This document shows positions 50,470 to 59,884 of a stretch of DNA of 64,000 nucleotides, in pieces (positions within the stretch are counted from its first letter, which is position 1; each line of letters begins with the position of its first letter). Location: NCBI RefSeq assembly GCF_001742145.1, contig NZ_CP015749.1, positions 1,488,001 through 1,552,000 of the forward strand, given 5' to 3'. The notes below the pieces were generated by a model, which was given only the letters and a program-made list of their open reading frames with translations, made no database searches and was not told where the DNA came from. The translations under genes and the position numbers were made by a program. This stretch comes from Pectobacterium parmentieri (GTDB taxonomy: Bacteria > Pseudomonadota > Gammaproteobacteria > Enterobacterales > Enterobacteriaceae).

Positions 50470-51390
50470 CTACGCGGAATTCTGATGTCGACATTGTGCG
50501 ATCTGTACTATCGCATCAGTAACGAGGATGTTTAGCTGATTCGGAATATCATGTCCCATACCGTCAATAAGCATAAATTCAGCTCCAGGGATATTTATGG
50601 CAACGTCCTCACCATGTGAAGGTACAAACAGAGGGTCATCAGTTCCATGGATCACCAGTGTCGGAGCCGCTATCCTGGCCAGCAGTGCCCGTCTATCTCC
50701 AGAAACAACAAGCGCCGCCATGTGTCTTGCAAATCCCTCAGGGTTGAAACAACGCCTGAGTTCCTCCTTGAATTGACTGCGGCACCTTTCGGCATCAAAG
50801 GGATAGACCTTACCCGCTAACCGCTCAGCCTGCCGCAGACGATGATTGATATATTCGGGTTCATTAAGGAAAGGATTAGGAGCAGGTTGCGTCATCAAAG
50901 CCATGACGTCTGACGTTGTCTGTGGCAACGAAGGGTTTCCGGAACTCGACATAATTATTGAGAGCGATAACACCCTTTCAGGGTGATGAGCGGCAATAAT
51001 CTGGGTGATCATCCCCCCCATAGACCTGCCTACAAAATGCGCTGCTGTAATTGAAAGGGCATCCATCAGACCAATTAAATCCCCCGCCATATCATCCAGC
51101 GTATAAGGAACGTCCGGTTGACGGTTTGCTAACATGGCTTTATTAACCTCTCCCATATTTGGAACAGGAGAGTCGTGAAAATGTGAAGAACACCCTACAT
51201 CGCGGTGATCAAAACGAATAACACGATAGCCTCTGCTTACAACGTTTTGACAAAATGAATCGGACCAGCTGATCATCTGAGATCCAAGTCCAGCGACAAG
51301 GATGATAACTTCTGTCGATTCATCGCCAAAACTCTCAAACGCAATATTGATACCGTGATAGCGTATATGACCGTACATAATAAATTCCAT
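50470..51390 (-). CDS. Alpha/beta hydrolase
   Basis: 306 aa. Nucleophile elbow GRSMGG (AAHFVGRSMGGMITQ), acid in VIHGTDDPLF, His in DGMGHDIPN, oxyanion region LVAGLGSQM. Esterase or related small-molecule hydrolase, substrate unknown. Two ATGs (51390 and 51378) are possible. Sits next to an HxlR regulator with the same direction. Confidence 0.85.
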   Translation of the reverse strand: MEFIMYGHIRYHGINIAFESFGDESTEVIILVAGLGSQMISWSDSFCQNVVSRGYRVIRFDHRDVGCSSHFHDSPVPNMGEVNKAMLANRQPDVPYTLDDMAGDLIGLMDALSITAAHFVGRSMGGMITQIIAAHHPERVLSLSIIMSSSGNPSLPQTTSDVMALMTQPAPNPFLNEPEYINHRLRQAERLAGKVYPFDAERCRSQFKEELRRCFNPEGFARHMAALVVSGDRRALLARIAAPTLVIHGTDDPLFVPSHGEDVAINIPGAEFMLIDGMGHDIPNQLNILVTDAIVQIAQCRHQNSA

Positions 51391-51484
51391 TATCTTTTAC
51401 AGCGGATTTATGAACACCTGTATTGCAGGCCATGTACACAACCTCAGCAAGGGCCAATTAGGGCGATTTATCCATGTATTTTGT

Positions 51485-51961
51485 TCAGTTCCTGATAATG
51501 TCATTACTGCCTCCATCTTGAGTTATATTTGGCTGCACGATGTGAAACGACCTAGTACCGATTTCAGCACCGGTAATACGGTCTATCGCTACAGGCTGCA
51601 CTTCAAGTCCGGTTTCATCATCAAGTATCCGCATGAGTTCACCTTCACCGCGGTATTTTCGTCCCCATGCTTCATACATAAACAGCACAGATAAAAAGTC
51701 CCGTCCCGACTCTGTCAGAACGTACTCCTCGCGTGGCGGATGCTCAGAATACAGCCTCTTTTGCAGAAGATTTTCCTGAGTCAGTGAGGCCAGTCGCTTG
51801 GTTAACATCGTTGGTACAATCCCCAGGCTTTTACGGAATTGATCAAAACGAGTCATTCCGGCATGGGCATCTCTGAGTATCAGCACTGTCCATGCATCCC
51901 CTAAAAAAACGAGGCTTCTTGCAATAGGACAAGATCCGGTTGAGAAATCTTTATTTTTCAT
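51485..51961 (-). CDS. HxlR-family regulator with a conserved N-terminal cysteine
   Basis: 158 aa from the ATG at 51959-51961; a GTG three codons earlier is possible. The winged helix-turn-helix has TRFDQFRKSLGIVPTMLTKRL and PPREEYVLTESGRDF. The single Cys in GSCPIARSLVFLGDAW matches the position of the redox/electrophile-sensing Cys in YodB/QorR-type HxlR proteins. A C-terminal extension of about 50 residues follows. Probably controls the hydrolase and nearby SDR genes. Confidence 0.86.
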   Translation of the reverse strand: MKNKDFSTGSCPIARSLVFLGDAWTVLILRDAHAGMTRFDQFRKSLGIVPTMLTKRLASLTQENLLQKRLYSEHPPREEYVLTESGRDFLSVLFMYEAWGRKYRGEGELMRILDDETGLEVQPVAIDRITGAEIGTRSFHIVQPNITQDGGSNDIIRN

Positions 51962-52670
51962 AATGTTCACTAAAAGTAGGTTGGAATTTAATTGATTTTA
52001 AAGCACATTTTCAAATTTGATTTGTTGGCTGAGATAAACGCGAGTGTCTACAACGACTTTGTCGTCACGTCCTAACGACTGGCAGAGGTAACCGGCCAAC
52101 CAAGAGTGTAATAAATTACTTGTATGAAGCATTAATATTCCCCTATTTTTCCCTTCACAGCTTCACAGCTTCACAGCTTCACAGCTTCACAGCTTCACAG
52201 CTTCACAGCTTCACAGCCTTCACAGCCTTCGCGTAATAGTGTAATCGCTTAATAAACCTAGGGGCATACCCACCGCATGGCTAGCACGATCCTTTCTTAC
52301 AATTTTATCAACATCGCCACAGTAATGCTCTTAGCTGCTTATAAGGTGTTAAATATTCAGTACATCTTAGTCTTGATAAAATTTGATGTTTCACCACGTT
52401 CAAAACCTGAGATGCCCGGGAATGCTGCCTTCCCTCATCACTATCTTTTTTGTATTGACTGACTATCAAAATGATACTAACATCCATTTCGTCAAGCGTC
52501 CAATATTGAGGAACGTGTAGACCAGATAGACAAGGGCCTCTTTCTGACACGCCAGCAGTATGGCTTATTTATCTGCAGCAGCGGGAAATAGCAGCGCCGG
52601 CTGCTGTCAGTTAAGTGCATCAGGTTTCATAAAAATCGCTTGTTAGCGGTGCTTCACAGGATACAACAGC
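51962..52670. other. Intergenic region with a tandem repeat array
   Basis: About 700 bases between the HxlR gene (minus) and the SDR gene (plus). Apart from the 8-bp array at 52155-52227, no gene is supported; a 61-codon frame at 52277-52462 has no features. Confidence 0.4.
52155..52227. repeat. 8-bp tandem repeat array (TTCACAGC, eight perfect copies)
   Basis: Eight uninterrupted copies of TTCACAGC at 52155-52218, then one more at 52220-52227 after an extra C. Such arrays change copy number by strand slippage. It lies about 195 bases upstream of the HxlR start. Confidence 0.95.
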
Positions 52671-53477
52671 ATGAAGAAAACGATCATCATCACGGGAGCA
52701 TCCTCAGGTTTTGGATTGCTCGTTGCTAAAAGTCTGCAAAAAATCGGACACACAGTCATTGGTACCAGCCGTGAACCCGAGAAGCACCAACACAATGTCC
52801 CATTCAAATTGCTGAAACTTGACATTGACAATGAGGACTCCGTTGCCGCTTTCAGACAAAATGTGATAAGTGAAGTCGGCCGTTTAGACGTACTTATCAA
52901 TAATGCTGGCTATATGGTGACAGGCCTGGCTGAAGAAACGTCGATCGATTTGGGCAGGAAGCAGTTCGAAACCAATTTTTGGGGAACTGTGCGGGTAACG
53001 AATGCTCTTCTCCCTTTATTCAGGGAACAAAAACATGGGCAGATTATCACGGTCAGTTCGATTGTCGGCCTGATAGGGCCACCCAACCTCTCCTACTACA
53101 GCGCGTCAAAACATGCAGTACAAGGCTACTTCAAATCACTGCGTTTTGAACTTGAGCATTTCAACATCAGCGTAAGTATGGTCGAACCGGTATGGTTTAA
53201 AACTAATCTTGGCCATAATGCCGTCGCAGCTACCGGAGAATGTATTAAGGATTATGATTCTTATCGCCTTCAGGCTAATGCCGCTACGCAAAAAGGAATT
53301 GAGGACGCCGAATCGCCGGAAGCCGTAGTGAGAACTATCGGTAATCTCATTGAAGCCAAAAAACCCAAATTCAGTAATCCGGTTGGCAAGATGACAGGGA
53401 TGATTCTTTTCCTGCAGCAGTACGCGCCTGGCATGTTTGAAAGTTCAATTATTAAGAGCGTGAAGAGTGCTGTTTGA
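52671..53477 (+). CDS. Short-chain dehydrogenase/reductase
   Basis: 268 aa classical SDR. NAD(P)-binding TGASSGFG (residues 8-15), LINNAG, catalytic Ser in ITVSSIVG and the Tyr-x3-Lys pair in YYSASKHAVQG. Substrate unknown. In an accessory group with HxlR, YciI-like, a second SDR and NTF2-like genes. Confidence 0.87.
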   Translation: MKKTIIITGASSGFGLLVAKSLQKIGHTVIGTSREPEKHQHNVPFKLLKLDIDNEDSVAAFRQNVISEVGRLDVLINNAGYMVTGLAEETSIDLGRKQFETNFWGTVRVTNALLPLFREQKHGQIITVSSIVGLIGPPNLSYYSASKHAVQGYFKSLRFELEHFNISVSMVEPVWFKTNLGHNAVAATGECIKDYDSYRLQANAATQKGIEDAESPEAVVRTIGNLIEAKKPKFSNPVGKMTGMILFLQQYAPGMFESSIIKSVKSAV

Positions 53478-53681
53478 TCATCATCAAACACATATTTTTT
53501 CTGAGCTGACACGGGGAAGTTTTACATTCATTGCATTGAGATAATGCCTGTTTAAAAAACTCTGCGTGATGAATGTGCCCTTATCATATTCCGGATTGAG
53601 CCTGCGGTAATTAGGATGATTTTGGACCGTGTTAATTAACACTTGTTCATATTAAAAGGCATCCTATACCAGGAGAAAGTT

Positions 53682-53978
53682 ATGAAATTTTATTTGTGCA
53701 AGTTTATTCCTCCAAGAAGTGACTTTCTGTCAACAATGACCGAGCATGAGAAATCATTGATGACTCAGCATGGTGTTTACCTTAATAGCCTGATGGACCG
53801 TGGTACTATCATTGCTCATGGCCCTGTCATTGATGAAAATGGTGGTTATGGCGTATCACTTTTTCAAATCGCCGATGAACAGGATATCAGTGAACTAACG
53901 TCAGAAGATCCGGTTGTGAAAAATGGCGTAGGACATTACGAACATTATGTGATGCCCAGTCTTAAGTCCCGTGGCTGA
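53682..53978 (+). CDS. YciI-like protein
   Basis: 98 aa from the ATG at 53682 with AGGAGA upstream; the frame is open 13 codons earlier. The YCII-domain pattern is visible: KFIPPRSDFLSTMTEHEK, MDRGTIIAHGPVIDENGGYGVSLFQIAD with the conserved His and Asp. Ferredoxin-like fold, often enzymes of small aromatic or chlorinated compound metabolism; role here unknown. Confidence 0.75.
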   Translation: MKFYLCKFIPPRSDFLSTMTEHEKSLMTQHGVYLNSLMDRGTIIAHGPVIDENGGYGVSLFQIADEQDISELTSEDPVVKNGVGHYEHYVMPSLKSRG

Positions 53979-54185
53979 TAATTCTATTTCATGATGAGTA
54001 ATATTTTCATTACTTATTGATGAGAATTAACCGAGTTGAATTTTTGTCCTGTAAGTTTTTTATTAGCTCAGGGTATATCCGTTTTCTTTAAACGGCTAAG
54101 CGGAGCAGCCAGGTCGATTTTCGTCACGATGTTAACTCTATTTTTTACATATTCATTATTGAATAATGATTAGGAAATATAAAAT

Positions 54186-54959
54186 ATGACGACAGCCCTT
54201 ATTACAGGTGCTTCCAGTGGCATCGGTGCTGAATACGCACGCCGCCTCGCCGCGCGTGGTCACAGCCTGGTACTGGTTGCACGCGCAACTGAACGTCTCG
54301 AAAGCCTGGCTACTGAATTGCGCAGCGCTCATGCCGTTGGCATCGAGGTGATAACTGCCGATCTGACAGATAATACCCAACTCGAACAGGTGGTTCAGCG
54401 CCTTCAGGACGGCTCTTTCATTGATATTCTTGTCAACAATGCAGGTGCAAGTTTGGCGGGCGGATTTGCAGAAGCAGAGTCAGCGAAGATGCAAAATCTT
54501 CTGCAGCTTAACGTTGCTGCGCCTACCCTTCTCGCTTCCGCTGCGGTAAAGGAGATGGTAAAGGAAGGTCGTGGCGCTATCATTAATATTGCCTCAGTGC
54601 TGGCACTGTTACCCGAATACTCTCAGGGTATTTATGCAGCCACTAAATCTTATGTTCTGACTCTCTCTCAAAGCCTGGCAACTGAGCTAAATGCTAAAAA
54701 TATTTATATCCAGGCCGTCCTGCCTGCCGCCACGCGCACTGAAATTTACGAGCGTATCGGAACTGATATCAGCAACGTGCCTGACGTCATGGAAGTAGAA
54801 GAGTTAGTCAACGCTGCACTTATCGGTTTTGACCGTCAGGAGCTGGTCACAATCCCTCCTGTTCCTGACATTAAAGAATGGAATTCATTTGAGCATGCAA
54901 GAATGCTTCTGGCTCAGGGGTTTAGCAACAGTTATGCAGCAGCGCGCTATAGCAATTAA
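54186..54959 (+). CDS. Short-chain dehydrogenase/reductase (DltE/YqjQ-like)
   Basis: 257 aa. TGASSGIG (residues 7-14), LVNNAGASLAGG, Ser in INIASVLALLP, YAATKSYVLTLS as the Tyr-x3-Lys motif. Differs from the SDR at 52671 and is not a recent duplicate. Substrate unknown. Confidence 0.87.
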   Translation: MTTALITGASSGIGAEYARRLAARGHSLVLVARATERLESLATELRSAHAVGIEVITADLTDNTQLEQVVQRLQDGSFIDILVNNAGASLAGGFAEAESAKMQNLLQLNVAAPTLLASAAVKEMVKEGRGAIINIASVLALLPEYSQGIYAATKSYVLTLSQSLATELNAKNIYIQAVLPAATRTEIYERIGTDISNVPDVMEVEELVNAALIGFDRQELVTIPPVPDIKEWNSFEHARMLLAQGFSNSYAAARYSN

Positions 54960-55183
54960 AAACCTTCCATCTATTAAAATGGTAAATGTCAGCACTAGCA
55001 CGATTCTATGAATTAAAAAGGACATCGTACCTATATTACATTTTTCTGTGAAATGGGCATATTTCCTAAAACTATTCCGAGACTGGTTGTTAGAGATAAT
55101 ACCCAAAACCACCATGTTTTCTATTTACGGTGAAATGGCATTAATAATTTTATGACTAACATAATGAATGGAAAGAAATAAAT

Positions 55184-55627
55184 ATGAGTAATGTAGAACA
55201 AAGTAACCAGCACAACATCCACCAGGCTTCACCTAATGCAGCGGTGCAGTCCGGGCTTCAGGAGTGGCATCGCATCGTCGCTGAATCAGATTGGGAACGG
55301 CTGCCTGATTTACTGGCTGAAGATGTTGTTTTCAGTAACCCGTCGACGTTAGACCCTTACCACGGCAAGGGACCACTGATGGTCATTCTGCCAGTTGTCT
55401 TTAGCGTACTTGAAAACTTTCAGTATGCTAGACACTTTTCCAGCAAATCAGGTTATGTTTTAGAGTTCAAAGCCAGCATGGGTGACGAGTTCCTCACCGG
55501 TGTCGATCTTATTGAATTTAATGATGAGGGTAAGATCACTGATTTAGTCGTAATGATGCGTCCTGCAAGCATCGTAATAGACCTTTCCGCAGAGGTTGGA
55601 AAACGTATCGCCGCAACACAAAGCTAA
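55184..55627 (+). CDS. NTF2-like (SnoaL-type) protein
   Basis: 147 aa. Pattern of the NTF2 cone fold: WHRIVAESDWERLPDLLAEDVVFSNP, then YHGKGPLMVILPVVF and GVDLIEFNDEGKITDLVVMMRP, all in pieces across residues 25-130. Could be an isomerase or hydrolase accessory; no catalytic assignment is possible. Last gene of the 50.4-55.7 kb group. Confidence 0.78.
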   Translation: MSNVEQSNQHNIHQASPNAAVQSGLQEWHRIVAESDWERLPDLLAEDVVFSNPSTLDPYHGKGPLMVILPVVFSVLENFQYARHFSSKSGYVLEFKASMGDEFLTGVDLIEFNDEGKITDLVVMMRPASIVIDLSAEVGKRIAATQS

Positions 55628-55692
55628 GTTGGTTTTATAACCGCTATTCTTAATAAGTACTGTCTCACTAAGCACTCTCTAACGGAGGAATT

Positions 55693-56055
55693 ATGGCAAC
55701 AATAACTATGGATAGCAGCAGTGTGTCAAGCAGTTCGAAAGCGGGCTCAGGAGGCAACGGCTCACAAATTGCTGCGATTACCAAACAGATCTCTCAGTTG
55801 ACGCAAAAGCTAAAAGAGTTAGGTGCCGATACGGCTATCGGAGCTAAAGAAAAAAAAGAGATGCAGGATCTTATCCAGGCACAAATTCGGATGCTGCAAG
55901 CCCAGCTCGCACAAATTCAGCAACAGCAAGCTCAAAAGGCGGCAGATAAAAATGGAGTAGGCGTTGAGGATGTATCAAAAGATAACACCACCCTCAGAGT
56001 CGCTGAAGGCGTCAATAATCCAACGGAAGATAATGCTATAGATATTTATGTATAG
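55693..56055 (+). CDS. FlxA-like coiled-coil protein
   Basis: 120 aa. Ser/Gly-rich start, then a coiled coil SQIAAITKQISQLTQKLKEL and a Gln/Ala-rich helix LQAQLAQIQQQQAQKAA (about 58-82). This matches the FlxA-like family (E. coli flxA is a flagellar-sigma-controlled gene). GGAGG is just upstream of the ATG. Function unknown. Confidence 0.78.
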   Translation: MATITMDSSSVSSSSKAGSGGNGSQIAAITKQISQLTQKLKELGADTAIGAKEKKEMQDLIQAQIRMLQAQLAQIQQQQAQKAADKNGVGVEDVSKDNTTLRVAEGVNNPTEDNAIDIYV

Positions 56056-56314
56056 CGTTTGATGATTAACTTTCATGCTATGCAATTAGTCTAATCCCGT
56101 GAGATTTTGAAATATCTTACCGATGTTGCGCAGCTTTGTGCAATTCTCGGTAACAGACTGAAAGTAGAGCTCGAAGTTTATGGCTTTGGCTCTACTTATT
56201 CATTCCACCCTTAGATATCCTCCAAGGAATACGGATAGCGAAAATTACTGTCAGTGGCAAGCAACGTTGACACGTCGTACTCGGTTATGGATTTGTGAAT
56301 GCATTCACGTAACG

Positions 56315-56725
56315 TCACATAACCCACAATCCCACCATCAACCATACAACCCACAGCATCCCCGTGAGCCGCATTGTATGCCGAAAAAGATTCAGAGTTC
56401 CTCGCTGGCGGTCAGCAAATGTTCGCTGCTGTAACTTTTCTCGGCACCAGATAAAATGGAGTACCTCTCCTGCGATCTCGTTATTTTCTTCACTTATAAA
56501 TCTGAAATAGCGTTCATCCAGCCAGAGTCGCCAGCAACCAAACCAGACGATACCGCATAGAAATACGATAAAAATACCAGGTAAACTCATCTGAGCAATG
56601 AAAAGCCCCCACATGAACGGTGGTGCGGAAAAAAGCAGAAAAAACCGCCAACTTGCCAGTGTTTGCTGTATGAGGTAGGCCTGCAGAGCTGGCCTACATT
56701 TTATATCCTGATTTTTGTCTTCCAT
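56315..56725 (-). CDS. Small membrane protein downstream of ynbD
   Basis: 136 aa. Two hydrophobic segments near residues 27-63 and one at the C-terminus (TGMLWVVWLMVGLWVM). Not recognised. Its start lies inside the end of ynbD (25-base overlap), so it is probably translated from the same mRNA and may act with the YnbA-C-D proteins at the membrane. Confidence 0.65.
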   Translation of the reverse strand: MEDKNQDIKCRPALQAYLIQQTLASWRFFLLFSAPPFMWGLFIAQMSLPGIFIVFLCGIVWFGCWRLWLDERYFRFISEENNEIAGEVLHFIWCREKLQQRTFADRQRGTLNLFRHTMRLTGMLWVVWLMVGLWVM

Positions 56726-57987
56726 CGTTCCAGCAATTCCATATGTTCAGGTGTAAAAATGACCTGATGACGAGCTTTACGTACTTGCTCAACGGCTTGG
56801 GGCAGTGTCAATTCCGGATAGTACTGCAACAACCAGGCTGTAACCACCAGTGCGCTGCGTGAGAGCCCCAGTGCGCAGTGAACCAGTACGCTGCCATGTT
56901 TTATGCGCAGCTTCTCCAGAGTATCCACAGCCTGACAAAGTGTGTCACCATCCGGATTAACCAGATCCAGCATAGGTACACTGGAATACGCAACACCTCG
57001 TGAAGCACGGGAGCGGGGAAATTCGCTGGTCAGATCCAGCACCGCCTGTTGTTCCAGAGGCGTTCGCGGGTACGTCCCTAAAAAAAGCCCATCAACCAGC
57101 GGACTGACTGCCGGCAAATGGCTGGTATAGTAGCGCATAGAGAGCATCATCCCCGTCCGCCAAGGAAACAGCAGCCACAGGGCGGCGGGTGTTAACCTCC
57201 CTATCCTATCTTTTTGTAATGCCTCAACGCCGAGCGCACCGTAAGCCAGCGCCACTATCAGCAGTGCCAATGTCGGCCACCACAACCAGAGCGTGAAAAA
57301 TGTTCCTGCCAGACACGCCAGTGCACCACACAGATAGCGAACGGCCAAGATCCTACGCTTACCAGAGGCGATACGCCAACGCCATTGGACCTGATCCGGA
57401 GTCACCCAGTCGATAACCATACCAACCGCCAGCCCGGTGATGACATCAATAAAATGGTGCTGCCAAGTGGTCAGAACCGATACGGCAATCAGCAAAAACC
57501 AACCGCCGTTCAATGTCTGCCATTTACCTTTCAGATGACGATGGAAGTGCAGCCACAGCAGCCAGCATAAAATAATATGCAACGACGGCGACTGATTGTA
57601 CGGTAAATCAAACTGTTCAAGCTGACCAAAAAGCCACCCGGCCAGACCGGTTAGCTCCGGTCTGGTGAAGGTAAATTGCAGCGGAAATAACAAGAAACCA
57701 ATGCAGGCAATCAGTGAAGCCAACACCAATTTGCAGACCAGTCGCCGCTGTTCATTCAGCGTTGTACAGACGAATAGCGATAAGCCGTACAGCAGATCCA
57801 GACTCCAGTAAGGGATAATGGTCAGCGGCACAAAAGGAATATGCCGCTCCCACTCAAAGACCAGACTGCCAATGTTATCTCGCTCGGCGGTAAACTGATT
57901 AACCTGCCCATACGTTAAAAAGAAAAACGGAGCAAGCAGCAGCAACCAGCCAATACCTTGCTGGTAAACAGAACGTCGGGTTGTCAT
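56701..57987 (-). CDS. ynbD: YnbD, PAP2-like membrane phosphatase fused to a dual-specificity phosphatase
   Basis: 428 aa from the ATG at 57985-57987, which overlaps the ynbC stop (TCAT, four bases). N-terminal membrane domain with PAP2-type motifs (SPSLHIILCW, TTWQHHFIDVITG). C-terminal Cys-based phosphatase motif VHCALGLSRSA with the nucleophile near Cys371. Expected to dephosphorylate a lipid or head group. Third surviving gene of the ynb cluster. Confidence 0.88.
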   Translation of the reverse strand: MTTRRSVYQQGIGWLLLLAPFFFLTYGQVNQFTAERDNIGSLVFEWERHIPFVPLTIIPYWSLDLLYGLSLFVCTTLNEQRRLVCKLVLASLIACIGFLLFPLQFTFTRPELTGLAGWLFGQLEQFDLPYNQSPSLHIILCWLLWLHFHRHLKGKWQTLNGGWFLLIAVSVLTTWQHHFIDVITGLAVGMVIDWVTPDQVQWRWRIASGKRRILAVRYLCGALACLAGTFFTLWLWWPTLALLIVALAYGALGVEALQKDRIGRLTPAALWLLFPWRTGMMLSMRYYTSHLPAVSPLVDGLFLGTYPRTPLEQQAVLDLTSEFPRSRASRGVAYSSVPMLDLVNPDGDTLCQAVDTLEKLRIKHGSVLVHCALGLSRSALVVTAWLLQYYPELTLPQAVEQVRKARHQVIFTPEHMELLERWKTKIRI

Positions 57988-59744
57988 GATGCGCGACGTA
58001 CCGCCATTGAAACGGTGAAAATTCCCCACTCATCTATCAGTTGAGCGCATTTATCGAACCCAGCCTCCCGCACCAGTACATCCATTTCATCTTGAGTACG
58101 TACTCGCATCACCCACGCCTTACCATCTTTATGGCTGGTCAGCGACCAGGCGATGGTTTTTAGCTGCGGATGCCAGGGCTGCCCGGTATAGATCAGAATA
58201 CCTCCTGGCTCAATGGCATCTGCCAGCCCGGCAAGCGAATTACGCACCAGCGTATTTTCCGGGAACAATTCGTACAGTCCAGAAACAATCCCCAGCGTCG
58301 GACGAGGCTGAAGCGCGGCCAGTTCTTCACGGTTAAAGGCATCCCCCCGTTCAAAACGCGCAGGTGCCGCCATTGTGCGAGAAGCAATCATCTCCTGGCC
58401 TCTCGTCACATTTAATTCGCTGTAATCTCGCAGTAAAATTTCATCCACCGCTGTTTCACTTTCCAGCGCATCGAGTACGTAGCGTCCGTGGCCAGCGGCA
58501 ACGTCAACCACCCGCACTGTTGTTCCTTGCTCTGCAAGTTTGGCAACTGCCTGCTGAATCAACATTTGCAGATGGATTTTACGCTGGCGGATCCCTTTCC
58601 AGCCAACACTGTTGAGGTAGTGTTTGTCAATCAGACGCCCCAGGGCGCTGCTACCCTGCGGTTGGTTGCGATAGACATAATCGAGCGTACTGCCGGAATC
58701 AAAACCTGTTTCAAATCCCAGACGAACCCCGGTGGACTGCGTCCCCAGCATCTTCATACCATAGCGCAAGCCACGCCAGGCGATATCGTCCAATGAGTAA
58801 GGTTCTGGCCCGCCACTCAACATCCTCCAGGTATCCGCCCCCGGACTCCAGCGATCTTCGTTGCTGTAGTCGAAACGTTGAGGAGGCAGAGCATAGAGCG
58901 TATCAATAAACTCACGCATTTTATCGAACGCCAGATGTCTCTCTTTTTCACCCAGCGTATCGTGATAAAAACCCGGCAGCACATGAAGCTCTTTTAGCGG
59001 GTTGCGCAGTCGCTGGTAGAAGTCGATCTGCGGCTGACGGTGTACAACGTAATCCTCTCCAGAGACCAACATCTGCACTGGCAAGGTGATTGCGCTGGCA
59101 TCACTGACAATCCTCTCTGCCGTTTTGTAGAGATCTAGCAGAATATTGACCGCGATAGGACGGGTAATCAGCGGATCCTGATTGAAACTCGCCACCCGTA
59201 CCGAGTCATGGGTCAGATACTTGCCCTTCACGTAGGAGTTAACAAAAAAGAGTCCGCGCAGTCGGTGCATCAATGCCAGCCCTGGACGGGCAAACGGTAC
59301 GTACAGTTTGACCTTAAACGCCGGTGACGCCAGCACCAGACCACGAATAGCCGGAGCGTAATCATGCACCCAGGTTGCCGCCAAAACTGCACCAACGCTT
59401 TGCGCCACAACCACCACATCTTCGATTGAAGCCTGACTGTCAGTTGCAGCAAAACGAACAAACTCGTCTACATCCTGAACTGAGCGAGCCAGCGATGGGC
59501 TGTAGCCGCGCTGGCCCGGCGAACGCCCGTGTCCACGGGCATCCCAAGCGTAGAACGCCGTGTCCGGCATCGCCAGTTCATCGACAATATGTTGCAAACG
59601 GCCAGAATGTTCATGTCCGCGGTGGAACAGAACAATAACTTTCGGCGTTGCTCCTGCCGACGTTGCGGGCCAGTAGCGATAAAACAGCTCGGTGCTGTCA
59701 CTGGTCAAAAATTGCCGCTCTTCAGGCGTCCTTGTATTAATCAT
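57984..59744 (-). CDS. ynbC: YnbC, fused alpha/beta hydrolase and SAM-dependent methyltransferase
   Basis: 586 aa, close to E. coli YnbC (585 aa as recalled). N-terminal lysophospholipase-like hydrolase: HRGHEHSGRL, DARGHGRSPGQRG and nucleophile VVAQSVGAVLA. C-terminal class I methyltransferase with VVDVAAGHGRYVLDAL near residue 425. The pairing suggests sequential modification of a lipid. The start overlaps by eight bases the end of a degenerate upstream frame (see 59737-59884). Confidence 0.9.
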   Translation of the reverse strand: MINTRTPEERQFLTSDSTELFYRYWPATSAGATPKVIVLFHRGHEHSGRLQHIVDELAMPDTAFYAWDARGHGRSPGQRGYSPSLARSVQDVDEFVRFAATDSQASIEDVVVVAQSVGAVLAATWVHDYAPAIRGLVLASPAFKVKLYVPFARPGLALMHRLRGLFFVNSYVKGKYLTHDSVRVASFNQDPLITRPIAVNILLDLYKTAERIVSDASAITLPVQMLVSGEDYVVHRQPQIDFYQRLRNPLKELHVLPGFYHDTLGEKERHLAFDKMREFIDTLYALPPQRFDYSNEDRWSPGADTWRMLSGGPEPYSLDDIAWRGLRYGMKMLGTQSTGVRLGFETGFDSGSTLDYVYRNQPQGSSALGRLIDKHYLNSVGWKGIRQRKIHLQMLIQQAVAKLAEQGTTVRVVDVAAGHGRYVLDALESETAVDEILLRDYSELNVTRGQEMIASRTMAAPARFERGDAFNREELAALQPRPTLGIVSGLYELFPENTLVRNSLAGLADAIEPGGILIYTGQPWHPQLKTIAWSLTSHKDGKAWVMRVRTQDEMDVLVREAGFDKCAQLIDEWGIFTVSMAVRRAS

Positions 59745-59884
59745 GAGGATGACTTCCTGTTGTTTGTTGCGAAAGCGCCAACAACTGGCACTTCAGATCG
59801 TCCATAAACGCGTTTTTATCGGGACTAAAACTCAGTGGGTCACCAATCTCCGCCTGCTTTCCCCTGGACACAGCATCATTTCGC
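59737..59884 (-). pseudogene. C-terminal remnant of a probable acyltransferase gene (deletion scar)
   Basis: Between ynbA and ynbC the minus strand reads KQAEIGDPLSFSPDKNAF, then MDDLKCQLLALSQQ, TTGSHPHD and a stop, overlapping the ynbC ATG by eight bases as a coupled upstream gene would. The segment resembles the tail of PlsC-type lysophospholipid acyltransferases (IGDPLSF pattern); that assignment is inference. It has no start and runs into the ynbA stop region. The expected ynbB is also absent. Confidence 0.55.

Noticed and set aside
52155..52227. CRISPR array
   Set aside because: The repeats are 8 bp and directly adjacent with no spacers.
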